This document shows, in pieces, positions 54,405 to 64,000 of a DNA stretch of 64,000 nt. The stretch spans positions 19,125,476 to 19,189,475 of the forward strand of contig OX243821.1 of assembly GCA_945859605.1 (NCBI GenBank), written 5' to 3'. Both the position numbers and the translations under genes were made by a program. The notes under the pieces are model-generated. The model searched no databases. It saw only the letters and a program-made list of their open reading frames with translations, and was not told the origin of the DNA. The DNA is from Lumbricus rubellus (taxonomy: Eukaryota > Annelida > Clitellata > Crassiclitellata > Lumbricidae). Numbering within the stretch: the first letter of the stretch is position 1; each line of letters begins with the position of its first letter.

Positions 54405-54544
54405 TACTACCGTGCACGGTGTCACGTGGTTAGTTTGACAGAAGGTATTTAAAAGTCGCTTCTAATTAGTTTATCAACCGGCTGAACCCAGCTCCTATAG
54501 TTCTCCCAATTAAAATGATTTAAATTAATGGTAGTGCCGATTGG

Positions 54545-54640
54545 ACGTCCAACCCCAATGAACTCCACTACTGTTCGCACCATGGCAGTGCCAGTCCCAA
54601 CATACATGGGCTAAGGAGGAGGGCAACATGCGGAAACGTT
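54545..54640 (-). mobile_element. possible retroelement scrap, second copy
   Basis: GGCAGTGCCAGTCCCAACAT and AAGGAGGAGGGCAACATGCG; see the related block at 16860-17060. The minus strand reads MLPSSLAH before breaking. Confidence 0.35.
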
Positions 54641-54982
54641 AGGCAGACAATATAGAATAAGACCAGGTAAATTGAGAGCATTTTACCCTATGGTCATCGA
54701 AATCGCAACCCATAAATCATAAATCAAGCGCATGAAAAAAGTTCGTAGATGACAAATAATATTATATGAGAATACCCAAACTGCAGCAGCACTGATTGCT
54801 CGAGCAGGCGAGAAGCTCTTCCATAATGCAGACAGGCAGATAGACGGAAGAACAAACAGCCAGACATACACAGACAGATGGACATACAGATAGGCAGTGT
54901 CAAATGCCCTAGTTTGGGCCAAAGTATAGTCCGTCATCGAGGAACACGGAGATCAATCTGGTTTGAAGACCATTAGCCAAGT

Positions 54983-55945
54983 CCAGTAGCGGCGCTCATG
55001 GGCGCCCGCAGAAATTTTTTCAGGGGGGGGGCAAAAAAATTTTGATGGTCACAGTTACCGTAAATGTTTTAGTAACAAGAGCTTGAAAAATGCAACGCTG
55101 GAAATTAAGAGTACGAGTATTTTTCAATGAGGTTTCTTAATGCAAATATTTTTCAGTTTCATTTTGTGTATCAGCTTTAATATGAATAATTTCTTTAGTG
55201 CTAAGAATTATTTTTTTAAAAGTAGATGTTAAATGTGGGTTCCTGAAGCGGCACTGTAATAATTATTACAAGTCCATTGAATGAATGAATAAGTGAACAA
55301 AAAATAGGTGTCAGTTTTCAAGATGCAAGTGTTCCTCTAGCTACTTCTATTGATAGCCTACTTAATTTTGTGCAGTTGTGAAAGGTTGCATGACAGCGAG
55401 ATTCCAATCAAGTAGGCCATAATCGATAGACAAATACTATTTGCAAGGGCGCCTGCCGAAGGGTTAACAGCCAATGGTCACTGTTCCAGCTTTTAACAAG
55501 ATATTGGTTATGCAAGGCAGAAAATTAAGAGCATGTTTATATCTACAGAGATTTCTCAACATAGGTTTCTGGCTTTCACTGTGTGTATCATTCGTATCAT
55601 TTGTGCTTTGATGCGAAGAAATTTGTTAAAAACCCAAAAGTAGTAGTTAAAAAAATAAATTTCCATTTTCCAGGGGGGGGCAAGTGCCCCCCTTGCCCCT
55701 ATGTGCGGGCGCCCATGGCGGCGCTAGAGGGGGCTAGGGGCTAAGCCCCTCAAAAAGGTCATCCATTTTTTCAATGTAAAAATAAAATATTTAGACGATT
55801 AACCCCCCCCCCCCAAATGAACCAGATGACTAAAAAAGAGGTCGTCAGAAGTCAGAAATTTTGGCGAATGAATATGGAAAATTTTCTCCGCGAGTTCAGC
55901 CCCCCCCCCCCCCAAAAAAAAAATTTAAATCCTGGCGCCGCCGCT
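54983..55945. mobile_element. outer element of a nested pair, hAT-like
   Basis: CCAGTAGCGGCGCT at the left and TGGCGCCGCCGCTGG at the right are inverted repeats. The inner element 54997-55717 sits immediately inside its left end. The remaining right part (55726-55945) contains GGGGCTAAGCCCCTCAAAAA, ATGACTAAAAAAGAGGTCGT and long C runs. Near-identical AAGTCC words lie on both sides, but the exact duplication is ambiguous. Confidence 0.55.
54997..55717. mobile_element. inner hAT-like element (721 bp), perfect 8-bp duplication
   Basis: Ends CATGGGCGCCCGCA and TGCGGGCGCCCATG are perfect 14-bp inverted repeats. GCGGCGCT flanks both sides exactly (54989-54996 and 55718-55725). The interior is AT-rich, with G8-9CAA at both ends and a GCATAAGG-free centre; no transposase frame is visible. 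It is the longest of this type here. Confidence 0.9.
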
Positions 55946-56370
55946 GGCTAAGTCCCACAAGGACGGATCCAAAGGAAGTTTTATCCACCAGGACACTTCG
56001 GTGCCTCATGGTCACCATGTCCGCAGTGGTCACCTCTGGGTGCTTCCTTTCTCTGACTTTCGCCGCAGAGTCCTATAGCTTCGTCTAGGGTTCTAGACTA
56101 TATCCAATGGGGTTACCATGACTACCGAAGAGTGTTTTTGACCCAATTCCGACTCCTATCGGCTGAGGTTAAAGGTCAATCCTTGTGATAAGAGAATCTA
56201 TTGGAGCAAGTGAACTAAGGGACTCGTTTAGAAGCAATGCCTAGAAATATCGGATAGTTATTTGACCACAAATATCGGGCGCAAAGATTACGTTTAAATT
56301 AAATCAAATGTCTCGAATGATCACTGATACCATAGTTGTAGCATATGTGATGACTCTGTGATGTTATCAT
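55946..56370. other. no gene recognised
   Basis: Unique sequence with a 75-codon plus frame (55861-56088) that starts inside the outer transposon and has no recognisable domain. Confidence 0.4.
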
Positions 56371-56374
56371 TATT

Positions 56375-56427
56375 ATCGTTGTTGTTGTTGTTATTGTTAC
56401 TATTATTATTATTATTATTATTATTAT

Positions 56428-56477
<50 letters not shown>

Positions 56478-56535
56478 TAGTAGTAGTAGTAGCAGCAGTA
56501 GTAGTAGTAGTAGCAGCAACAGCAGCAGTATCAGT
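56375..56535. repeat. (ATT)n then (AGT)n/(AGC)n
   Basis: ATTATTATT to 56430, then TAGTAGTAG with AGCAGCAGT to 56535. Confidence 0.9.
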
Positions 56536-56809
56536 ACATACCGAAAGCAGCAACCGTTTCAACAACAGTATCAACTGATCCGGCGGTGTCTGGTGACAAG
56601 AAAGTAGTAGGCCAATAGTGTCTGCCTTTGGGCTACGTGGCTTTTAAAACTCTGCTATCTTTTTCTCAATTGTGGAGCAAATGGAACAGACCTTGCCAAC
56701 CGATTATCAGATAATTTGCTTTAAATGGCGAAAATAAAAATGCATTAACACAGGAATGCAACTGGATAAAATATCATCCACGTTTCTTTATTCGTGGTGT
56801 TGCTTATGA

Positions 56810-57310
56810 CCGACACACAGACACATATACAGACATACTCAGACAGACACAGACATAGTCAGACATACACATACGAACACAGACACAGAAAAATACAGAC
56901 AAACGCAGACAGACACGGGCACACAAATACAGACACAGGCATACACAGACAGTTGTATGCGATACAGACATATATAAAAGACCAACACAGACATAACAAG
57001 ACAGAAACAGACAGACACAAACAGATGAAAACAGACACAGACAGATACAGTGATTACAGTCTCATATAGACATACAAAGATAGACACAAACATACACGGA
57101 CAGATACAGGCACACGGATACATGCATAGACAGATAAGCAGACACATAGAGAGATACACTCAGAAGACAGACAAAACAAGACAAAGACACCAACACACAG
57201 ACAAATATGACATATAGACAGACATTAACAGACTGACAGGCAGACAGAAAGACAGACGGACAGAGACTCTGAGACGGACAGAGAGGAACTGACAGACAGG
57301 TGGACAGGAG
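56810..57310. repeat. CAGACA/ACACAG degenerate microsatellite
   Basis: ACAGACACATATACAGACAT words for 500 bp, increasingly pure GACA near 57240. Confidence 0.85.
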
Positions 57311-57424
57311 TTCAAAACGTGCATCTGCAGATGTTACGCAGGTGAGTTGGAAGGGAGATCATTTCATTGCCTGTCTGTTGTTTATCAATCTGCAGAAGAT
57401 AGCATTAGATGTAAATTAATACAT

Positions 57425-57600
57425 AATATTTATCTACACATAATTATAACTGCGATATATGTACATATATGTATATATATATGTATATGAATTCATGGAC
57501 GTGCTTATCATACATATATATGCATATATATTATATATACATACATATATTGCACAGTGTTGTACAATGTACATGCTTACATACATGCACATGCATACTT
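57425..57600. repeat. TATATG/CATATA microsatellite
   Basis: Irregular ATATATGTATAT and ATACATACAT words. Confidence 0.7.
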
Positions 57601-57685
57601 GTAAAAATGCATGAATACAGCCATGCTTCCATTCGTCCATATAATTTTTGCATAATATACGCACAACACAGACGATACACAGCTT

Positions 57686-57689
<4 letters not shown>

Positions 57690-57724
<35 letters not shown>

Positions 57725-58225
57725 GCCTTTCTCTTAATCTGTATCTCTATGTGTATGTGTGAATGTATGTATACTATTATATCTATGTAGGTGTATGATA
57801 CCATGTACTGTGCATATACTATGCATGTACTGTATGTATAATTATGTATAATTGTATATCTTTCTGTATGTCTTTCTGTCTGCCTGTCTGTCCATCCGTC
57901 GGTCGGTCTGTCTGTTCGTCCGTCTGTCTGTCCGTCTGTCTGTCCGTCCGTCCGTCCGTCCATCCGTCCGTCTGTCTGTCTGTCTGTCCGTCCGTTCGTC
58001 CATCCGTCCGTCCGTCTGTCTGTCCGTCGTCTGTCTGTCCGTCCGTATGTCTGTATGTCCGTCCGTCCGTCTGTCCAGCCGTCCGTCTGTCCGTCCGTCT
58101 GTCTATCTGTCTGTCTGTCTGTCTGTCCGTCTGTCTGTCCATCCGTCCGTCCGTCTGTCTGTCTCTCCGTCCGTCCATCCGTCCTTCCGTCCGTCCGTCT
58201 GTCTGTCTGTCTGTCTGTCTTGCAG
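57690..58225. repeat. (GTCT)n and (GTCC)n array
   Basis: Pure (GTCT)n at 57690-57725, then from 57880 a 340-bp mixture of GTCTGTCTGTCC and GTCCGTCCGTCC words with ATCC interruptions. Confidence 0.95.
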
Positions 58226-58589
58226 CACAAAGACGAGCAAGGAATGCTGTTGGTGCTTGAGGCAAACTGACTCATCAACTACAGCAGAATCTTTATTCTT
58301 GGAAGCTTCGTGTAAAGTTGTTCATAGCTGATGTCCGAGCATCATTCTTGCACTGATGCCACAGCTGCTGCTGCTGAGTTAAGCAGACAATGCATGGAAC
58401 CGGTTCCATGTGAACTCCAGACAATGGAAAATGGTGCCACGTGGATAGGCCTACATTGGAAACGCATGATACTTAATTCCTTCGTCCTGCTCCTTTTCCA
58501 CCTTGTCCACCTCCAAAGAAGGAGTGAGAATTAGAAAGTGGAAGAGGAGAAGAGGATGGCTCACTAAAACAACAACCAACAACAAAAAC

Positions 58590-58590
<1 letters not shown>
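58226..58590. other. no gene recognised
   Basis: Unique sequence with a plus frame of 67 codons at 58331-58534. No domain or splice evidence. Confidence 0.4.
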
Positions 58591-58870
<280 letters not shown>

Positions 58871-58899
58871 ACAATAATAATTACGACAATTTATATGGC

Positions 58900-59940
58900 G
58901 ATATATTACTCAGCCATTCCGTTACATGTGCGCCTAATGGACGAGACGAGGAGAATGGAAATGGATTGGAGGAGGGATTGGACAAGGAATGTAAACATAG
59001 GAAGAAAAGAGAAGGAGGTGGATGGGAGGAAGGAGAGGAGCAGGAATGGGAGATGTTTACAAGACTATGTGGAAGACATAACAAAGGAAATGCGGAGAGC
59101 AATGTCTAGTGGAAAAAGAGGAAAGATAGGGAATAGACGATTGTGATGAGGAAGAAGAAGGAGAGAAAATAGGAGAATAGGGGAAGGGTGAGGAAAGAGG
59201 TGGGGAACAAAGGGGTGGAACGGTGGAGAATATATTGAGCAGGGAAGGAGCGATGTCGAGAAAGAATAGGTTGATAAAGAAGAGTGGCAGAAAGAAGTGG
59301 AGCAATTAGGAGCACAGAAGAGGGAGCGACGTATACAGGGAGGAGCAGTGCTTAAATCTAAACGTCTCTTGAACGAAGGAGTTTTCCCCCATGCAGGAAT
59401 GACATTGACGCCACGTTTCGAAAAAAGTGACGTGTTGTATGCATGTAAACACATTCTATTCCCCATACAGAAAAGTAAATGTCTTACAGTTTTTCCCTCC
59501 ATATAATTACCCGTTGCTGTGTACATGCATATACATGCAAATGGAAAAGTTGAAAATGGTTAATGTTAAGTAGAACCGTATAACGAAAGACTTTCTAGTT
59601 TTTCATCAGTTTTTCAATACAATGATATGATTTTAGGAGATTTTTGACCGCCCAAAACGGACGTTTTTCCGCTCCCCCACCCAGAAACCCGAATTCCCCT
59701 ACCTCTATAAAAGCATGGGGGGGACTAGATTAAACACTGATGGAAGAGGAAAGGGAAGCAGAGAAATGGAAGAGTGTGGGACAAAAAAACATTAACAGAG
59801 TGGAAAGGAAAAGAGGAAGAGTAGAAGAACAAAGGCTTCAGGCAGATGAAGAGGAGAAAAGCGGGAGGGAAAGCGGGAAAGAGAGGTCGCTAATAGAGAC
59901 CAGAAGTTTTAGCCAGAAGCAGCAATGGCGGTGAATCCAA
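58900..59940. other. purine-rich unique sequence, no gene seen
   Basis: AGGAGAATGGAAATGG-like purine-rich stretches at 58930-59360 and 59735-59930 give Arg/Glu/Lys frames without domain features. 59360-59730 is ordinary AT-rich sequence. Confidence 0.45.
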
Positions 59941-59954
59941 AGCAGATTCCTTTT

Positions 59955-60030
59955 ATATATATATATATATATTATATGTATATATAATATATACGTATAT
60001 AATATATATATATGTATGTATATATATATA
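59955..60030. repeat. (AT)n/TATATGTA microsatellite
   Basis: TATATATATATATATTATATGTAT words. Confidence 0.85.
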
Positions 60031-60129
60031 CTGTAGGGCGTGATGAGTCATTTGCATCATCTCATGCATACCATGCGTTGAATTCTAGGCGAACCCTTTC
60101 AACAGTTATCTGTTGAATACATACATATA

Positions 60130-61332
60130 CACCGTGGTTCAAAAAAAGTAAGCCAAAATATTTTGCCTATATATATAACACCTGATGACATATCAAGCTA
60201 AAATTTTCCAAATATTTAGGGAAGTGGACCAAGAATATAATTCCAAAATTTCATGAAATAAAGTTGAACCGATAAAAAGCTATGAATATTTAAACTTCAT
60301 ATACCGAAATTGCAGTTTACAAGCAATTTTCTGTCAGATTCGATCAAATGTTTCCTTATTATCTTCAATGCCTGATGACTAATCATTCTAAAAATTTCCA
60401 GATATGTAGAGAATTGAACTAACAATATGACCCCAACAGTATGTTTTGATAATTTAATTAAATAAGATGCTCAAAATGTCCTTCTCGTGCTTGCACGCAA
60501 GCCTGGAGGCTCTGGCGCCATTGCAATGGCAACAGCAACGTCGATTATCCTCTGGTCCAGGCCATAACACACTTCCAACAAGCGTTGCTTCAGATCGTTT
60601 ATATCATGGATTGTTGTCTGGTAGGCTCGGTCTTGCATCACGTTCCACATTTTTATAGTTCACAGGATTCAAATCTGGGCTGTTCGGAGGTCATAATGTG
60701 GGAGAAATGAAGCCTGGCGTCTCTCTTGTCAGCATTTCGATGGTTTTCTTGGTTCTGTGGGTTGGTGCTGTTCTGTTGAAAAACAAAAGCTGTCTTCTGG
60801 GACTAGATTTCTGATTACAGATAGAAGATGTTGTGACAACAGAACATCGCGATAATAGGCTCTATTAAGTTTTACTCTAGGATCAATGAAAACTACATGG
60901 GAACGGCCAAGCGTCGAAACCGCAACGGACAGACTTGCTGAAAACTGAAATTTCGGGTGATGAAGTTGAAATATCCATATCTTTTTATCCCTTCAAATTT
61001 ATAACATGATATTTTGGAATCCTATTCTTGGTTCAATTCCCTAAATATTAGTAAAAGGTTTTTATGATTACTCATTAGACATCAGAGATGCAAGAAAAAC
61101 AGTTTGGCTTACTTTTGAATGAATCTGACAGAAAAATTGATTGTAAACTGAAATTTCCGTATATGAAGTTTAAATATTCATATCTTTTTATCCGTTCAAC
61201 TTTATCTCATGAAATTTTGGAATCATATTCTTGGTCCACTTCTCTAAATATTTAGAAAATTTTAGCTTGATATGTCGTCAGATATTAGAGATATGCACAA
61301 AACAATTTGGCTTACTTTTTTGAACCACGGTG
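60130..61332 (-). mobile_element. mariner-type element (1203 bp) with doubled terminal repeats
   Basis: TA flanks both ends (60128-60129 and 61333-61334). Ends CACCGTGGTTCAAAAAAAGT and ACTTTTTTGAACCACGGTG are inverted repeats. The inverted similarity runs over about 200 bp (60130-60345 with 61115-61332), sharing TCAAGCTAAAATTTTC, GTGGACCAAGAATAT and TTCTGTCAGATTC words. A second, more diverged copy lies just inside on each side (about 60350-60450 and 60935-61115). A transposase remnant is central. Confidence 0.75.
60465..60715 (-). pseudogene. decayed mariner-type transposase, catalytic C-terminal part
   Basis: The minus strand reads PPNSPDLNPVN (about 60700-60665), the signature preceding the third catalytic acidic residue, and ends WRQSLQACVQAREGHFEHL (about 60522-60466). 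Frame changes between the two, and absence of the N-terminal DNA-binding and first catalytic region, show it is non-functional. Confidence 0.75.
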
Positions 61333-61334
61333 TA

Positions 61335-61425
61335 TTATATACGAATATATGTATGAATATAATTGTGTATATGATTATATAATTTTGTATATATCTATTA
61401 TATGATAATAAATATATGTTCATAA

Positions 61426-61460
<35 letters not shown>

Positions 61461-61645
61461 TATTTAAATATACATATTATGAATACATTATGTTGTGAAT
61501 GAATATATAAATATGCATTTATATTTTATTATCATAGACAATGAATATAATATATATTATTATATAGTAATGCATATATTACATGTAATTATGTATATAT
61601 ATTATATATATAATATAAACATATTCTGTATATAATATATTAAGC
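61335..61645. repeat. AT-rich low-complexity sequence
   Basis: TATATA, ATGAATATA and ATAATATATA words without a fixed unit. Confidence 0.75.
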
Positions 61646-61776
61646 AGACATCTTCCGTAACAGCAGCATCAGCAACAAAACCATCCTCTTCCGTGTCTTT
61701 GATAATCGACTTGTAACAAAGCGGAGGATGAAAGAATCTAAGCGATCACTGATCTGATGTTTCAGCGGCAGGATTT

Positions 61777-61963
61777 CTATTTACACCCGACGCATTCTTC
61801 TTCTTCCATTTGTTGGAGCCTCGTAAATAAATCCACTTCCTTCACTACTAGTGTTTGTGGAAAAACCTCTTCCACCAATTGATCAAAAACGTTTCGTTTC
61901 CGCTCGTTTGTAAACTTGACGCCTTTGATGTTGAATGAGTCTTTCGTTTGGTTTTTTGATCTG
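61777..61963 (-). CDS. possible terminal exon of an unknown minus-strand gene
   Basis: The minus strand reads SKNQTKDSFNIKGVKFTNER and continues KRNVFDQLVEEVFPQTLVVK, EVDLFTRLQQMEEEECVGCK, then TAG at 61777. Composition and alternation of charged and hydrophobic residues are protein-like, unlike the trinucleotide repeats around. The stretch NVFDQLVEEVF...LFTRLQQM suggests amphipathic helix. A possible acceptor is GGTGATGGTGATCAG just upstream; alternatively the frame extends through a (CTG)n poly-Leu run to an AG at about 62066. No family recognised; no upstream exon located in the window. Confidence 0.35.
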
Positions 61964-61971
61964 ATCACCAT

Positions 61972-62003
<32 letters not shown>

Positions 62004-62170
62004 ATAGCATCTCATCAACAGCATCCCTGGTTCCGCATCTGACGAATAATTTACATTCTGTTCGTCCGTAGTGTGGTGGTGGTGGTGGTAGTGGTAGAGG
62101 TATTGTTGTAGTGGTACTGCTACCACCATTATTACACCAATATAATTTTATATTGACAGCATGTGACAGC
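61964..62170. repeat. (CAG)n and GGT microsatellites
   Basis: (GCA)n near 61977-62002 and GGTGGTGGTAGTGG near 62072-62105. Confidence 0.85.
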
Positions 62171-62199
62171 AACTTACAGGAGTAGTAGTCGTAAAAGTA

Positions 62200-62575
62200 A
62201 TGATGATAGTGTTGCGAGTCTTAAGTGATGGTGGTGACGGTGGTGTAGTGGCGGTGGTAGTGATGGTGGTATTGGTGGTAGCAGTAGTAGTAATAGTAGA
62301 AGTAGGAATAGTTGAAGTATACTAGTAGCAGTGGCAGTAGTAGTAGTTGCAGTAGCAGTAGTAGTAGCAGCAGTAGCAGTAGTAGTAGTAGTAGCAGCAG
62401 AAGCAGTAGTAGTAGTAGTAATAGCAGTAGCAGTACCAGCACCAGCACCAGTAGCAGTAGCAGTAGCAGCAGTAGCAGTAACAGCATCGGCAGCAGCAGC
62501 AGTAGTAGTAGTGGCAGCAGCAACACTAGTAGCAGCCTCAGTAACTGCTGCAATAGTAATCACAAGCATAATCAC
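62200..62575. repeat. GGT/AGT/AGC microsatellite
   Basis: GGTGGTAGTGATGG, then AGTAGTAGTTGCAGTAGCAG for about 250 bp. Poly-Leu, Ser, Val and Ala frames are artefacts. Confidence 0.9.
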
Positions 62576-62579
62576 GATC

Positions 62580-62754
62580 ATAATATTAGTCTTCATAAAC
62601 AAGGACAATTTCTATGGCGCCGTAACGCAGTCTCAACACAAAACTCAGACGCTCTAACAGATTCCCCATCACCGATAACAGCATCGGCGGCCAAGACTGC
62701 TGCAGCCTTCCGGAAACAGGCGCTGGTCCTGCAGCAGACGCAGTTACAAGGCTG

Positions 62755-62790
<36 letters not shown>

Positions 62791-62820
62791 ACAGCTACAG
62801 GGATGCCACTCATAGCTTTT
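62580..62820 (-). mobile_element. possible LINE/SINE 3' tail with (CAG)n
   Basis: GACAATTTCTATGGCGCCGT plus AACGCAG shares its core with TTTCTATGGCGCCGTAACAC at 34237, so the word belongs to a dispersed repeat. A (GCA)n run is at 62757-62790. Confidence 0.4.
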
Positions 62821-63126
62821 TCCATGCATCTAGATCTAGGTCTTTTCGGTCATGTCTAGGTTTCTAGGATTTTTTGGTTAGGATCAAGCTTTTTTTTCAC
62901 AACGATTTTCCCGATTTTTTTCATATCTATGAAGTAGATAATTTCAGGTGAAAAAACATAAAAGACGTGAAACAAATTCGCGAAATTGTAGATTTTTGTG
63001 CCAACATTGTAGTTCATCAGAAATTTGTACGCGAAAACAAAGGCAATTTTTGTCGAATGACTATAAAAAGGTGGTCAGATTTCAGAGTCGGAAACATCCA
63101 TGGATTTCTCAGAGAAATTCTCAATC
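62821..63126. other. no gene recognised
   Basis: Includes GTCTAGGTTTCTAGG and runs of T. Short frames at 62948-63193 extend into the neighbouring transposon. Confidence 0.4.
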
Positions 63127-63305
63127 CAGGGCTTTTTTTAGCGTGCAGTTGTACACAAATGGTGCAGTTGTAGAAGCACTTCTGTACAGTTAAGACTAGC
63201 AAAAATGGTCATTGTCCTCCTTAGTATTGGAAGTAATTTACCATGGAAGATGGGAAAGGAAAGAAGGGGTTGTGCAGTTCTAAAAATTTCCTTAAAAACA
63301 GCCCG
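63127..63305 (+). mobile_element. CAGGGCT element, copy 4
   Basis: Starts CAGGGCTTTTTTTAGCGTGC; contains GTACACAAATGGTGCAGTTG and AATTTACCATGGAAGATGGG; ends CCTTAAAAACAGCCCG, the inverted end. Both ends are present, but the 8-bp duplication is not recognisable. Confidence 0.75.
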
Positions 63306-63640
63306 GTCTTTTTCTATCCTTTTCCGGATCTGATCTGATGTTTTTACAAGAATTCAGTGTGGCATCCCTGAGCAGCTGCAACAGCAGCAGCAGCATTGCT
63401 AGCGGCAGTTACAGTGTAGGCGGCTGTGCTGCGTCTTGTGTGTAGGTGGTCCATGTTGTGTGTGTGTGTCGAGAGAGACGGAACTGTGGTGTTGGTGGTG
63501 TACCGACCCAAGATTAGATTCTACCAGCAATTGATTCAACCAGGAAGTATGATTACGGTGCTTTAGAAGTTCGTGGATTAGATTACGAGGAATAGACGCT
63601 GGAGGGAGGGGCCAGGAAAACGAGGAGGAACGGTGAATCA
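63306..63640. other. no gene recognised
   Basis: Short (CAG)n at 63377-63395 and GTGTGTGTG at 63459. A 92-codon minus frame lacks motifs. Confidence 0.4.
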
Positions 63641-63960
63641 CGGGTATGAGGACAAAGGAATGCAGTACTACGGACAAGAGTACTACTGTAGATACGAGTA
63701 TCAGGGACTAAGAAACTACGGACGAAAGTACTGCGGACAAGACTACAGTAACTGTGCATGAGAGTGTTACGGACAAGAGTACTGCAGATAAGAGTACTGT
63801 AGATAAGAGTATTAAGGACACGGATATTAAAGAAATAATACTACGGATACGAGTATTAAAGGCAGGACAACTCTGGGTAGGAGTATTAAGGACAAAGATA
63901 ATAAGGACAAAAGCAATAAGGACTAGAATATTACATACAAAAGCGTTGAGCACAATATCT
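63640..63960. repeat. 12-18 bp minisatellite (GGACAAGAGTACT)
   Basis: Diverged units ACGGACAAGAGTACTGCAGA and ATTAAGGACAAAGATAATAA, running to the window's end. Confidence 0.75.
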
Positions 63961-64000
63961 TCTATCTGGACAAAGGCGTCACTAAGAATTTTAGTAAAGA

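Overview
This is a 64 kb piece of an animal nuclear genome, most likely a marine invertebrate. Coding sequence is sparse, genes are split by introns with GT-AG borders, and the rest is packed with microsatellites, minisatellites, SINEs, LINE 3' ends and small DNA transposons. TTAGGG-type interstitial repeats, a Shaw-type channel and a CRH-type precursor fit a deuterostome or spiralian. The sequence alone does not fix the phylum.

Three genes can be supported. (1) 10492-12607, plus strand: a two-exon Shaw/Kv3-type voltage-gated potassium channel of 503 residues, complete from ATG to stop. (2) 28025-28450, minus strand: a 141-residue secreted precursor carrying one predicted 35-residue amidated peptide of the CRH/urocortin/DH44 type, with the whole coding region in one exon. 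(3) 46105-49565, minus strand: a three-exon secreted protein of 285 residues, all introns in phase 0. It has a signal peptide, four predicted helices and short motifs that recall the LIF/CNTF group of class I helical cytokines. This is the most interesting object in the window. A fourth minus-strand terminal exon (61777-61963) is possible but unrecognised.

Layout: 1-10 kb is microsatellites, a LINE scrap, a 1.3 kb composite with a C-rich to G-rich switch, and unique sequence without a recognisable gene. 10-13.3 kb is the channel gene, whose first exon lies between two arrays of the same 11-bp unit in opposite orientation. 13.4-27.9 kb holds microsatellites, hAT-like and mariner-like elements, SINEs and a 40-bp satellite. 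28-28.5 kb is the neuropeptide gene. 28.5-43 kb has transposons, a telomere-like tract, LINE and SINE insertions and long simple repeats. 43-50 kb is the cytokine-like gene with its minisatellites. 50-64 kb is microsatellites, a LINE end, a nested hAT-like pair, a mariner-like element and a possible exon.

The three genes are not an operon or evident pathway; each has its own strand and spacing. What ties the window together is transposon history. At least six short elements carry CA-starting terminal inverted repeats and an 8-bp target duplication, exact or nearly exact (hAT-like). Two elements have TA-flanked mariner-type ends. Several retroposon 3' ends share one hairpin-forming tail.
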